30,349 nt of DNA from Chloroflexaceae bacterium UBA1466 (GCA_002325605.1 DCSM01000021.1:8085-38433), one strand, 5' to 3'. Shown: positions 1 to 8,543, numbered from the stretch's first letter. Made by a program: numbers and translations. The notes: a model not told the origin generated them from the letters alone.

Positions 1-18
1 CAAAGGCTTTAGCCTTTG
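1..18. repeat. short palindrome at the left edge, over a stop codon
   Basis: CAAAGGC (1-7) and GCCTTTG (12-18) are perfect inverted arms around a 4-base loop. The TAA stop of the minus-strand gene that follows lies in the loop (9-11). It may continue to the left of the window. It resembles the dyad at 19205-19225. It could be a 3' mRNA hairpin, but no U-run is visible. Confidence 0.5.
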
Positions 19-428
19 GCCCCCGCGCGCCAAAGAATTAAGGCAAAAGCTCCTAAAGTTTGCAAGCCAAGCACGGTGAGAAAATAAAAATTGTGCCCAT
101 TCCTTGCGGCTTGATCAGTAGAAATGAAGAGAGATTCAAGGCGGGCTGCACCAAAAGGCATGAAAAAGTAGAGACAAAAACAAGTCAAAGTTGCAGTGCC
201 TAGTTCGTTGCGGCGAGTAAAAACCCAGCCCAGAAAGAGAGTAAAGGGGATAGCAAAAATGGTCCAAACGAGAGGCCGTAATTGAGCTTCACCGCGACTG
301 CCATGAGTGCTGAAATAGTTATAAGTCGCCCAAGCAAGCCCAATTAGCGTTACAAAACTCATTTTCCCAAAGGTTGGAAAGTCAAAATTTGCTGTTTTTC
401 CCGGCTTGTGTACGTTTGAACCTGTCAT
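9..428 (-). CDS. small membrane protein of unknown function
   Basis: I do not recognise this 139-residue protein. Four hydrophobic stretches at about residues 24-40, 53-70, 76-95 and 114-133 predict four membrane helices, joined by short loops with a few Arg/Lys (RRNE near 72). The first ~22 residues are polar and there is no cleavable signal. The ATG is preceded by GAGG about nine bases upstream, which supports the start. It lies 17 bp downstream of the gene at 446-976 on the same strand, so the two are probably co-transcribed. The stop codon sits inside a small palindrome. No catalytic motif is visible and I infer no function. Confidence 0.6.
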   Translation of the reverse strand: MTGSNVHKPGKTANFDFPTFGKMSFVTLIGLAWATYNYFSTHGSRGEAQLRPLVWTIFAIPFTLFLGWVFTRRNELGTATLTCFCLYFFMPFGAARLESLFISTDQAARNGHNFYFLTVLGLQTLGAFALILWRAGAKG

Positions 429-445
429 TTTTTAATCCTCAAAGT

Positions 446-976
446 TCAAGAAACGATTGATTTCCCCGCCAACCCCGCAGCCCATAACCCTTCCCCTGGA
501 TTTTCTCTGCCTTCGGCGGCATGCCACAACTCCCGCACATCAGTGGCACGGCGCATTTGCCCAAAGGTCGTGCGAATAAAAGTTACCCGGCGCAAGCGGG
601 CCGCGGGAATAGGCCTTTCCAATTGCTCTATAGGACCCAGTTCTAAGCAATAATAGAGGTTCTGGGCCCGTGGATGCGTGGTTTCAGTAGGTAATAATTC
701 TTTTCTGGCCGCTATGCGATAGCGCAAAATTGCAGCATAATAGCGGACCGCCCACTTTTCTGCGCCAAAAACTCGCGTTTGATAGAAAGCAAGGTATTCT
801 GCCGCAAGCTGGGCCGGCGCACGCGCCACAGGGATGCGATACCAGCCCTGCTCCTTTGCGACCTGAAGGTCACGGGTGTGGTTTATAAGCGCAATCAGTA
901 CGGGGGCCTGGTCGAGGGGCATGCTTATACCACGTGCGATTGAAGTTTGGGTGGCCTCAATATTCTTGTGTTCCAT
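446..976 (-). CDS. conserved-looking unknown protein
   Basis: I cannot name this soluble protein of about 176 residues. It has no signal peptide or membrane helix. The core (after ~residue 40) is rich in aromatic and basic residues with motif-like stretches: GWYRIPV, EYLAFYQTRVFG, VRYYAAI, ELLPTE followed by HPRAQNLYY, then LELGPIEQL and LRRVTFIRTT. That pattern suggests a real, constrained domain, possibly a nucleic-acid or nucleotide binder, but this is a guess. Two starts are possible. The ATG at 976 follows AGAGA by eight bases. An in-frame ATG at 1006 would give 186 residues but lies inside the dyad at 1002-1031 and has no visible ribosome site, so I prefer 976. It probably forms an operon with the membrane-protein gene downstream. 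Confidence 0.6.
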   Translation of the reverse strand: MEHKNIEATQTSIARGISMPLDQAPVLIALINHTRDLQVAKEQGWYRIPVARAPAQLAAEYLAFYQTRVFGAEKWAVRYYAAILRYRIAARKELLPTETTHPRAQNLYYCLELGPIEQLERPIPAARLRRVTFIRTTFGQMRRATDVRELWHAAEGRENPGEGLWAAGLAGKSIVS

Positions 977-1001
977 AGCTAAAGTCTCTTGAGTCCTTGC
1001 A

Positions 1002-1031
1002 ACCATAGTTGCTTGTACAACTAACTATGGT
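1002..1031. promoter_or_regulatory. 30-bp interrupted palindrome, possible operator
   Basis: ACCATAGTT (1002-1010) and AACTATGGT (1023-1031) are perfect 9-bp arms. They share an exact centre with the inner palindrome TTGTACAA (1013-1020); only two base pairs in between fail to match. The element is just upstream of the preferred start of the minus-strand gene and about 250 bp before the divergent hemY. The position suits a repressor or activator site. No regulator is encoded nearby. Confidence 0.45.
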
Positions 1032-1138
1032 AATTGAATCTAATAGTACACGATTTTTCTGCTTTTGGCTAGAATCAGATTTATGTTTGTATCTTTCCAT
1101 TAGGGCATTTTTTACATTCGTGAATCAATTTGGCAAGA

Positions 1139-1175
1139 GGAGGCCTTTGCGGTCTCGCAGCCCGCAAAGGCCTCC
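1139..1175. repeat. strong 14-bp stem-loop between divergent genes
   Basis: Perfect arms (1139-1152 and 1162-1175), built around GGCCTTTGC and GCAAAGGCC, flank a 9-base loop. No T-run follows on either strand. It lies upstream of both divergent genes, so it is not placed as a terminator. It could be a protein-binding dyad or a dispersed palindromic repeat; its core resembles other intergenic dyads in this window. Confidence 0.5.
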
Positions 1176-1226
1176 AGTGTATCATCCTGTAACCCAGCTT
1201 TTTGAAGTTTGTAATTCAGGCCTATA

Positions 1227-1235
1227 TGGTATAAT
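1227..1235 (+). promoter_or_regulatory. extended -10 promoter of hemY
   Basis: TATAAT at 1230-1235 is preceded by TG at 1227-1228, giving the extended -10 form TGNTATAAT. No good -35 box lies 16-18 bp upstream, as is common for extended -10 promoters. Transcription would begin near 1242, leaving a leader of about 40 bases before the ATG at 1282. Confidence 0.5.
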
Positions 1236-1281
1236 CGAGGCCCACGAGGATTGTGCAAACATAAAGAGGATGTAATAGCTT

Positions 1282-2676
1282 ATGGGAACATACGACTGCA
1301 TTGTGGTTGGCGCGGGCATTAGCGGATTGAGTACGGCGTATGCGTTGCAGCGGCGCGGCGCGAAGGTGCTGGTAGTCGAGGCGAGCGCGAAGGTCGGTGG
1401 GGCGATGAGCAGTGAACAGACTCCGGAGGGGTTTGTTTTAGAGAAGGGCCCGAACACCATTGTTTGTGGCAGTGCCGACATGCACGAGCATTTCGCAAAT
1501 TTGGGGATTGAGAAGGAGCTTATGCAGGCAGATCGGCAAGGCGCACGCCGTTATCTGCTTTTGAATGGGCAACTTGAGCTTATCCCGCTGGGGCCTGCGG
1601 GCGCAATCACAACGCGGCTTTTCTCCCCAAAAGGGAAATTGCGGCTGGCGGCGGAGCCTTTCATTCCCCGTGCTAAGACTTCTGACGAGAGTGTCGCGGC
1701 CTTCTTTACCCGTCGTTTGGGGCCTGAGCTTGCCCAGCGCGTGGTCGACCCCTTTGTTTCGGGCGTTTATGCGGGGGATGCGACGGTCTTGTCTATCCGC
1801 GAAACTTTCCCAATGATTTGGGAAGCCGAGCAGAAATATGGCAATATCGTGTGGGGTATGATCAACATTTTGCGCGAAAAGGCTGCCGAGCGCAAGAAGA
1901 CAGGCAAAAAGCGCGTCAAAAGTGAGATGATTAGCTTTCGCGGAGGTGTTGTTCATTGGCCGCAAGCGATTGCGAAGGCTTTGGGGGCGGAAAATGTTTG
2001 GCTTAATTGCTCTGCCACTGCGCTCCAGCGCGTTGACCAGGATTGGCAACTTACTGTTCAGCGCAATGGGAAAGAGGAAACCGTTTCAGCTGAACGCTTG
2101 ATTTTGGCTACGCCTGCGGGGGCCACGGCAAATCTGCTTGAATCTGTGGATACCAAAGTTGCGAAAGCGTTGCGCGAAATTCCCTATCCTGCGGTTGCGG
2201 TAGTTCACTTAGGCTATCGCCGCGAAGATGTAGCTCATCCTCTTGATGGCTTTGGAATGCTTTGCCCCTCCCATGAAAAGCGCGATGTTTTGGGGACATT
2301 GTGGAGTTCGACGCTCTTTACTGAAAATGCTCCGCAGGGCAAAGTTCTCCTTACTTCGTTTGTTGGGGGAGCAAGACGGCCATATTTCGCAATGCAAGCT
2401 GAGGATTCGCTGCTGGAAGCAATTATTCAGGAGCAGCAAAAGCTCGTAGGGGCTAAGGGCCAACCAGTTTTCAAGCGGGTAACGCAGTGGCAAAGTGCAA
2501 TTCCGCAATATGTTGCGGGCCATACTGAGCGAATGGCGCAGGTCAATCGGCTGGAAGCGATGTGGTCTGGGCTTTACATCGTTAGCAATTACCGCGATGG
2601 CGTGAGTGTTGAGAAATGTTGGCATAAGGGTAATGAGCTTGGCCAACGAATTCCCTTTTCCAAACCAGCTTCTTGA
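1282..2676 (+). CDS. hemY: protoporphyrinogen oxidase (FAD, oxygen-dependent type)
   Basis: Oxidises protoporphyrinogen IX (or coproporphyrinogen III, if the cell uses the coproporphyrin route) by six electrons in late haem synthesis. The 464 residues match the usual family length. The N-terminus carries the FAD-binding Rossmann signature GAGISGLSTAYALQRRG, followed by VVEAS and the GG doublet (KVGGAMSS). A second FAD-contact stretch, LILATPAGA, lies near residue 275. The C-terminus has the family ending (LYIVSNYRDGVSVEKC), which closes over the flavin. AGAGGA lies 11 bases before the ATG. It is the first gene of a plus-strand run: the folate gene follows after 43 bp and leuS after that. No other haem gene is in the window, so protoporphyrin cannot be told from coproporphyrin substrate by context. 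Confidence 0.88.
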   Translation: MGTYDCIVVGAGISGLSTAYALQRRGAKVLVVEASAKVGGAMSSEQTPEGFVLEKGPNTIVCGSADMHEHFANLGIEKELMQADRQGARRYLLLNGQLELIPLGPAGAITTRLFSPKGKLRLAAEPFIPRAKTSDESVAAFFTRRLGPELAQRVVDPFVSGVYAGDATVLSIRETFPMIWEAEQKYGNIVWGMINILREKAAERKKTGKKRVKSEMISFRGGVVHWPQAIAKALGAENVWLNCSATALQRVDQDWQLTVQRNGKEETVSAERLILATPAGATANLLESVDTKVAKALREIPYPAVAVVHLGYRREDVAHPLDGFGMLCPSHEKRDVLGTLWSSTLFTENAPQGKVLLTSFVGGARRPYFAMQAEDSLLEAIIQEQQKLVGAKGQPVFKRVTQWQSAIPQYVAGHTERMAQVNRLEAMWSGLYIVSNYRDGVSVEKCWHKGNELGQRIPFSKPAS

Positions 2677-2719
2677 CAAGTGATTTAATCTACTAAAAAG
2701 AAAAGGGCGAGACTTTCTT

Positions 2720-3292
2720 TTGCAAGGAATTAACAAGAAAACTCTGCGGCAAAAGCTGCAAAAGCAACGCGCTGCTTTGGCAGATCGGCCTCTAAAAAGC
2801 GAGGTTATCTGTCAGACCTTGCTTAATCTTCCTCTCTATCAAGCCGCCAAAGTAATTCATTGCTATTTGCCAATGCGTTCAGAAGTAGATACTCGTCCTT
2901 TTCTTACTTCAGCCTTAGCACAAGGGAAGAAAATCGTTGTTCCCATTGTTTCAGATGAAGGAAATGAGCTAATTCATAGCTGGCTTAATACGTTTAAGGT
3001 TGAGGATCTGCAAATTGGGCTATTGAAGACCCTGCAGCCTCGTAACCTTTATCCTGTTTTAGGCGAGGTTTGGGAACTGGTAATTGTACCTTTGCTGGCT
3101 TTTGACCGTCAAGGTTATCGGTTGGGCTATGGGAAAGGCTTTTATGATCGCTTTCTCGCCAAGACTTCAAAGCCTACGGTTGGGGTAGCTTTTGCGGGCC
3201 AAGAAGTATTGAATATCCCCCACGAAGCGCATGATATACCGCTTAATTGGCTCATTACTGAGCGAGAAATCCTTAATATAACTGAGAGGTAG
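2720..3292 (+). CDS. 5-formyltetrahydrofolate cyclo-ligase
   Basis: ATP-dependent conversion of 5-formyl-THF to 5,10-methenyl-THF (MTHFS/YgfA family), which returns the stored folate to the one-carbon pool. The 190 residues are the normal length. The diagnostic C-terminal block is visible: VPLLAFDRQGYRLGYGKGFYDRFL, here split as FDRQGYRLGYG and KGFYDRFL, with the phosphate-binding glycines. The N-terminus has the basic KKTLRQKLQKQR helix and the conserved YLPMRSEVDT stretch. Translation appears to start at TTG (2720), because there is no ATG near the family's N-terminus; an AAGGG-type site lies upstream. It sits 43 bp after hemY and 46 bp before leuS, so co-transcription is likely. Confidence 0.88.
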   Translation: MQGINKKTLRQKLQKQRAALADRPLKSEVICQTLLNLPLYQAAKVIHCYLPMRSEVDTRPFLTSALAQGKKIVVPIVSDEGNELIHSWLNTFKVEDLQIGLLKTLQPRNLYPVLGEVWELVIVPLLAFDRQGYRLGYGKGFYDRFLAKTSKPTVGVAFAGQEVLNIPHEAHDIPLNWLITEREILNITER

Positions 3293-3338
3293 AGAAAGAA
3301 GCGTTTTTAACCAGTTTATTCACAGGAGTTATTATTTT

Positions 3339-6284
3339 ATGAGCGAAAAGACTGGCCGTAAGTTGTTAGAACGCTATAATCCCGCTAATCTTGAGCAGAA
3401 ATGGCAAGAGCGTTGGGAAGCAGATGCGCTTTATAAGACGCAGGATGGCGATGAACGCCCCAAATACTATATTTTAGATTTCTATCCCTACCCCAGTGGT
3501 GATGGTTTAAGCGTTGGGCATTGCCGCAATTATGTCCCAACAGACCTTTTATCTCGCTATTATCGCATGAAGGGCTACAACGTTTTGCACCCAATGGGCT
3601 GGGATGCCTTTGGTTTGCCCGCCGAAAACGCTGCTATCAAGCAGAAAACAAATCCTGCCTTACTGATTGAGAAGTTTGCAGCGAATTATAAGCGCCAAAT
3701 GCGGCTTATTGGCACGAGCTATGATTGGTCACGTGAGATAAATTCGAGTCATCCCATCTATTATCGCTGGACACAATGGATTTTCTTGCAACTCTATAAT
3801 TCTTGGTATGATTCAAGAGTTGATAAAGCGCAACCTATTGCAGCGTTGGAAGCAGAATTGGCCGAACATGGCACAGCAAAGCTGAATTTAACCCTCTCAG
3901 AAAAGGGAATGACGGCGGAAGAATGGCAAAATCTCTCAGCTTCGCAGCGACAAGACTTTTTGCGCCAGTTTCGCTTGGCTTATCGGGGGGAAGCGACTGT
4001 CAACTGGGATCCCGTAGATAAGACCGTGATTGCGAATGAAGAGGTTGATGCTGAAGGGCGGGCGTGGCGAAGTGGGGCTTTGGTCGAGCGCAAAGTCTTA
4101 AAACAGTGGTTTTTTCGCATCACGGCCTATGCAGAAAGACTTTCCCGCGATTTAGATACAGTTGATTGGCCTGCCAGCATCATTACGATGCAAAGAAATT
4201 GGGTTGGGCGCAGTGAAGGCGCAGAAGTTAGTTTCAAAACAGAGCAGGGCCGTGAAATAATCGTTTTTACCACGCGCCCAGATACGCTTTGGGGTGCGAC
4301 CTTTATGGTTTTAGCGCCTGAGCATCCGCTTGTTGCCGAAGTAACAACGAATGAACAGCGTGAAACGGTTGAGGCGTATGTAGCTGCTACGAAAGCGAGT
4401 CGGGCGAAGAAAGTCGTGGAAGAGGAAAGAGAGAAAACAGGGGTTTTCACAGGGGGCTATGCGCTCAATCCTGTCAATAAGCAAAAGATTCCGATCTGGA
4501 TTGCTGATTACGTGCTAATGGGCTACGGCACGGGAGCGATTATGGCTGTTCCAGCTCACGATAAGCGCGATTTCGACTTTGCACTCAAGTTTGGCTTACC
4601 GATTATTCCTGTTATTGCCCGGCCCGATGATTATGCCCGTAGCCGAATTGCGCCAAATATCTATCGAAGCGGTTTACTAGACGCTTTGAAAGTTGGTGGG
4701 TTTACTTTTGAAGATCGAGATGGCGAATTACTAATTACATTAAAAGGGAGCCAAGCTAAAAAATATGCTTCGCTCGTGCAATTTTTCCTCAAAAGTGGGC
4801 ATACAGAAGTCGTTGGCTCTGGTTGGTTAGTCATTTTCCCCGATACCACAATCCTTTTTAGTTCCATTGAAGCCGATGGTTTTATTCAGAAAAAGCTCAA
4901 GACTGAGCATTCATCATATATGAGCTATCTCGCAAGTATCCCTTTTTATAACGAAATAATCTATCATGCGGAGTATGGCTCACCGATAAACTCAGGTCCA
5001 ATCAATGGTTTGCCTGGGAATGAGGCTGTTAGTAAAACGATAGATTGGTTGGAAGCGCAGAAGATCGGGAAACGGCGGCTAAACTATAAAATGCGGGATT
5101 GGCTTATCAGTCGACAACGTTATTGGGGCACACCAATTCCAATTGTTTATACTGAAGATGGTTTGGAAAACCCTCTAAACGCTGCTGATTTACCCTTGAC
5201 TTTGCCAAATGTTGAGAGTTTTGAGCCTACGGCGACGGGTGAATCGCCCTTGGCCCTAATTGAGGATTGGGTCAATGTTTCTCTGCCCGACGGCCAAAAG
5301 GGTAGCCGCGAAACGGACACGATGGGCACTTTTGCCTGTTCTTCGTGGTATTATATGCGGTTTGCTGACCCACGAAATGAGCAGACCTTTGCTGAAAAGC
5401 AGAAATTAGCCTATTGGTTGCCCGTAGATATGTATGTTGGGGGCGCAGAACATGCTGTCATGCACCTCCTTTATGCCCGTTTTTGGACAAAGGTCTTGTA
5501 TGATCTCGACTTTGTCTCGTTTATTGAACCCTTCCAAAAGCTCCGAAATCAGGGCCTAATCCTCGCTGAAGATGGTCGCAAGATGAGCAAATCTTTTGGA
5601 AACGTCATTACGCCCGACGAAATGGTGAAAGATTATGGGGCGGATGCGTTGCGCGGCTATGAATGCTTCATTAGCGATTTTGAGTTAGCAGTGCCCTGGA
5701 GTACGCAAGGGGTTGCGGGGATACAGCGCTGGCTTGATCGCGTTTGGCGAATAACCTTAGCGCCAGAACAAGATCAGGGCGAAGAAATCGCATTTACAGA
5801 GGCTGATCTCATCCGTCTAACGCATCAGACGATAATGCGGGTAGAAAAACTCATTCTTGATTTTAAGTTTAACTCAATGATCGCGGCTTTGATGACTTTT
5901 ACTAATGCACTTTATCGGGCCCGCGATGCAGGTTTGGCTCATTCAAGCGCTTGGGAAACCGCGATTGAGGTTTTATTGCGCTTGATTGCCCCTGTTGTTC
6001 CCCACATTGCCGAGGAAATCTGGAGTCGGTTGGGCAAACCTTATAGCATCCATCAGCAAACCTGGCCCGTCGCTGATCCGGCCTTAGCTGCGGAGGATCA
6101 ATTAGAAATTGTCCTCCAAGTTAATGGGAAAGTGCGGGATAAGATAACCGTTGCGGTGGATATTGATGACTTAACTTTGCAGAATTTGGCTCTCGATAAT
6201 GAGCGAATTCGCAGTTTTATTGGCCCTAAAACGATTCGGAAAGTGATTGTGGTCTCAGGAAAACTCGTCAATATCGTTGTTTAA
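3339..6284 (+). CDS. leuS: leucyl-tRNA synthetase with an enlarged editing domain
   Basis: Class I synthetase that charges tRNA-Leu with leucine. The HIGH-type motif is in PYPSGDGLSVGHCRNY (near residue 55), the KMSKS loop in GRKMSKSFGN, and DWLISRQRYWGTPIP follows the editing domain. The CP1 editing site is present: TTRPDTLWGATFMVLAPEHP and GTGAIMAVPAHDKRD with its conserved Asp. At 981 residues it is ~120 longer than the E. coli enzyme. Two insertions account for this: about 50 residues after LYNSWYD (near 165-215), of a sort I associate with some other phyla, and about 115 residues (near 430-543) inside CP1, between LPIIPVIARP and EYGSPINSG. The normal sequence resumes on both sides in frame. 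AGGAG lies ten bases before the ATG. There is no room for a T-box leader. The stop overlaps the stop of the opposing gene. Confidence 0.95.
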   Translation: MSEKTGRKLLERYNPANLEQKWQERWEADALYKTQDGDERPKYYILDFYPYPSGDGLSVGHCRNYVPTDLLSRYYRMKGYNVLHPMGWDAFGLPAENAAIKQKTNPALLIEKFAANYKRQMRLIGTSYDWSREINSSHPIYYRWTQWIFLQLYNSWYDSRVDKAQPIAALEAELAEHGTAKLNLTLSEKGMTAEEWQNLSASQRQDFLRQFRLAYRGEATVNWDPVDKTVIANEEVDAEGRAWRSGALVERKVLKQWFFRITAYAERLSRDLDTVDWPASIITMQRNWVGRSEGAEVSFKTEQGREIIVFTTRPDTLWGATFMVLAPEHPLVAEVTTNEQRETVEAYVAATKASRAKKVVEEEREKTGVFTGGYALNPVNKQKIPIWIADYVLMGYGTGAIMAVPAHDKRDFDFALKFGLPIIPVIARPDDYARSRIAPNIYRSGLLDALKVGGFTFEDRDGELLITLKGSQAKKYASLVQFFLKSGHTEVVGSGWLVIFPDTTILFSSIEADGFIQKKLKTEHSSYMSYLASIPFYNEIIYHAEYGSPINSGPINGLPGNEAVSKTIDWLEAQKIGKRRLNYKMRDWLISRQRYWGTPIPIVYTEDGLENPLNAADLPLTLPNVESFEPTATGESPLALIEDWVNVSLPDGQKGSRETDTMGTFACSSWYYMRFADPRNEQTFAEKQKLAYWLPVDMYVGGAEHAVMHLLYARFWTKVLYDLDFVSFIEPFQKLRNQGLILAEDGRKMSKSFGNVITPDEMVKDYGADALRGYECFISDFELAVPWSTQGVAGIQRWLDRVWRITLAPEQDQGEEIAFTEADLIRLTHQTIMRVEKLILDFKFNSMIAALMTFTNALYRARDAGLAHSSAWETAIEVLLRLIAPVVPHIAEEIWSRLGKPYSIHQQTWPVADPALAAEDQLEIVLQVNGKVRDKITVAVDIDDLTLQNLALDNERIRSFIGPKTIRKVIVVSGKLVNIVV

Positions 6285-7270
6285 CGGCCTTTTCTGCGCC
6301 AGCCCGAAAGCCACGCCAGTAACCGATGAATGCTCCGTGAAGAGCGGGTCGCGGTTGCGGGCTGGCTTTGCATAAGGTTATCGGGGAGTTCTGGGGGGAG
6401 AAGAGCTTGCAAAGCATGGGGCATAACTTCAATGGTAACTGGAGTTTTGCCCATTAAATCGCCATCTACCTGGACGGGAAGCGCAGGTTTAGCGACAATG
6501 TGGATTTTACGGGCGCGATAATAAGCAATTTCGGGGTCAAGACTATAGCGTTGGCCAAAGATTAAGACGGTATGCAAGAGGGCACTGGCAAGACTATCGC
6601 CTTTGATTACGCAAACATCTAATAAACCATCATCAATGCTTGCACGATTGGTGATTTTGACTACTCCACCATATAATTGAGTATTCCCAACAACGATTAA
6701 AAGGATCCGGCCCTTTATTTTTTGCTTCCCATCTAGGATCAATTGCACACGGGTTCCCCGAATAGACAAAGCTATTTCGATTGCACGCAAAATATAGGCC
6801 AAAGCCCCAAAATACTTTTTTTGGGTGGCATTAATTCCCCCTGCAATTTCAGCATCGAGGCCAATTCCGGCCATCAAGAGAAAATAGCGCGACCCAATGC
6901 GGCCCAGATCAATGGCTCTGGGCTTCCAGTGCAAGAGCATAGTGGCGGCGGCAGCGGGCTGCATCGGCAAACCAAGCTCACGGGCCCAAACGTTCACCGT
7001 GCCAAGCGGTAACGTCGCCAAAGCCGTATTGCTGCCCACTAAGCCGTTGATTACGTCGTTGATTGTCCCATCGCCCCCAGCGGCCACCACCACGTCGTAG
7101 TGCTGCTCGGCGGCCATTTTAGCCAGGCTTGTCCCCGCTCCTGGCGCTGTAGTGGGGCACAAATCTACTTGCCAACCTTCAGTTCGCCAAACTTCAGCGG
7201 CCAAAGTGAGTTCCGCTTCCAAAGCCTCCGATTGCCCAGCAGTCGGGTTAAATACAATCATTGCCCGCAT
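6281..7270 (-). CDS. diacylglycerol kinase-family lipid kinase
   Basis: Probably phosphorylates a diacylglycerol-like or related lipid with ATP (DagK/YegS/BmrU family). The N-terminus reads MIVFNPTAG, then the nucleotide-binding signature AAGGDGTINDVINGLVG, then LPLGTVNVWARELGLP, all in the family's standard order. The later VQVDGDLMGKTPVTIEVMP block is the C-terminal beta-sandwich signature. The 329 residues are typical. There is no membrane helix; association would be peripheral, perhaps helped by the basic C-terminus (SGWRRKGR). AAAGGG precedes the ATG. It lies 76 bp downstream of the histidine kinase gene on the same strand, so co-expression is likely. The 3' end overlaps that of leuS by four bases. 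The true substrate cannot be deduced. Confidence 0.85.
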   Translation of the reverse strand: MRAMIVFNPTAGQSEALEAELTLAAEVWRTEGWQVDLCPTTAPGAGTSLAKMAAEQHYDVVVAAGGDGTINDVINGLVGSNTALATLPLGTVNVWARELGLPMQPAAAATMLLHWKPRAIDLGRIGSRYFLLMAGIGLDAEIAGGINATQKKYFGALAYILRAIEIALSIRGTRVQLILDGKQKIKGRILLIVVGNTQLYGGVVKITNRASIDDGLLDVCVIKGDSLASALLHTVLIFGQRYSLDPEIAYYRARKIHIVAKPALPVQVDGDLMGKTPVTIEVMPHALQALLPPELPDNLMQSQPATATRSSRSIHRLLAWLSGWRRKGR

Positions 7271-7346
7271 AGTAACCCTTTATTTAAGTTTTGCTTCTCA
7301 TTTTTTGAAGCACCCATTAAGTAAGAAAATGTCCGCGTGTGTTGAC

Positions 7347-8543
7347 CTAATCAGGTAAAAGCAGACCAGCCTGCGGTGGAGGATCAGCGGCAACGGGGAG
7401 CGTAAAGGAAAAATTACTGCCTGTGCCAACAAGGCTTTCAACCCAAATCTGGCCCCCATGAAGCTCAACCAGGGAACGAGCGATATGCAAGCCGAGGCCT
7501 GTGCCACCAACCTGGCGGGTTGCGGTATTGTCCACGCGGTAGAAACGCTCCCAAATTTGCGGTATCTCTTTGGGCGCAATGCCAATCCCTTGATCGCGTA
7601 CACTGACGATGAGCCAGCGCCCAGGTGGATGTTCTGGGGGTAGCTGGGCCGCTTCATAAATAACTAATTCTATTTCACTCCCTTGCGGGCTATATTTCAC
7701 CGCGTTGGTGATAAGATTGATCAAAATCTGTTTGATTTTATTCCGATCCGCATAAACTGGGGGTAAGCTATCTTGCATCCTGATCAATAAACGGTGATTT
7801 TCTAAGAGGGTAAGTTCCCGAGTCAACTGGGTAATGACTTGACGCAGAGGCAAAACCCAACGATCAAGCTTCATTTTACCCCGTTCATACCGTGAAACAC
7901 CCAGCAAATCTTCAACTAACCCCGAAAGTCGCGTAGCTTCATGAAAAACTGTCTTTAGAAACTGCTTTTGTTCCGCAGGTTCAAAATCGCGTTCAATTAG
8001 AAGATCGGTATAACCTAAAATTGAGGTAAGTGGAGTGCGTAATTCATGCGAAACCACCGAAATAAATTCATTTTTCTGGCGATCTAGCTCGCGTTGGTCG
8101 GTAGCATCATGAATTAGCCACAAGTGCCCCGTGATTTGATTTTGAGAATTGCGGGTAGGTACAGAACGCAGATGAAATTCTTGCGTTGGATTTTGGAGTT
8201 GCACGGTAACAATCTGCTCTTCAGCAGGGGAGCGCAACCCACTTTGCCAAAAGTTGTTGAGGCAAAGGGTGTCTACCAAACGGGGCAACAGAGCCTTGAC
8301 CAAGTCATGAGGCAGCCAAAAAGATTTGGGGTTAAATTCGGTTAGATTCCAGGTTAGGGCCCAAGCAGGGTTGGTACACAAAACTTGCCCTTGATGGTCG
8401 ATTAAAGCTAACCCAATGGGCAAATTCGTAAAAACTTGCTGAAGTTGCAGACTGATTTCAACCAGATTTGCAGCGGCAGGCGGCTCAGACAGCAGGGCCA
8501 GCGCATGGCTACTGAGCAACTGGTTGGATTCATTGGTTTCCAT
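7347..8543 (-). CDS. soluble PAS-domain sensor histidine kinase
   Basis: Two-component sensor of 398 residues. A PAS domain covers about residues 30-150 (LPIGLALIDHQGQVLCTNPAW at its start). HisKA follows with the phospho-acceptor His166 in SVVSHELRTPLTSILGY. The ATPase domain has the N box (INLITNAVKYSP), G1 (VRDQGIGIAP), F box (IWERFYRVD) and G2 (GGTGLGLHIARSLVELHGG). No membrane helix is present, so it senses something in the cytoplasm. I chose the ATG at 8543, which has AGGTG eight bases upstream; a longer in-frame version from 8684 would start upstream of the promoter and encode a non-conserved leader. No response regulator gene is adjacent. The next gene on the strand is the lipid kinase. 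Confidence 0.9.
   Translation of the reverse strand: METNESNQLLSSHALALLSEPPAAANLVEISLQLQQVFTNLPIGLALIDHQGQVLCTNPAWALTWNLTEFNPKSFWLPHDLVKALLPRLVDTLCLNNFWQSGLRSPAEEQIVTVQLQNPTQEFHLRSVPTRNSQNQITGHLWLIHDATDQRELDRQKNEFISVVSHELRTPLTSILGYTDLLIERDFEPAEQKQFLKTVFHEATRLSGLVEDLLGVSRYERGKMKLDRWVLPLRQVITQLTRELTLLENHRLLIRMQDSLPPVYADRNKIKQILINLITNAVKYSPQGSEIELVIYEAAQLPPEHPPGRWLIVSVRDQGIGIAPKEIPQIWERFYRVDNTATRQVGGTGLGLHIARSLVELHGGQIWVESLVGTGSNFSFTLPVAADPPPQAGLLLPD

Noticed and set aside
1009..1275. Open frame of 88 codons before hemY
   Set aside because: It runs through the 1139-1175 hairpin and the hemY promoter and lacks a ribosome site.
3293..3338. T-box riboswitch before leuS
   Set aside because: Only 46 bases separate the two genes, too short for a T-box, and no T-box core sequence is seen.
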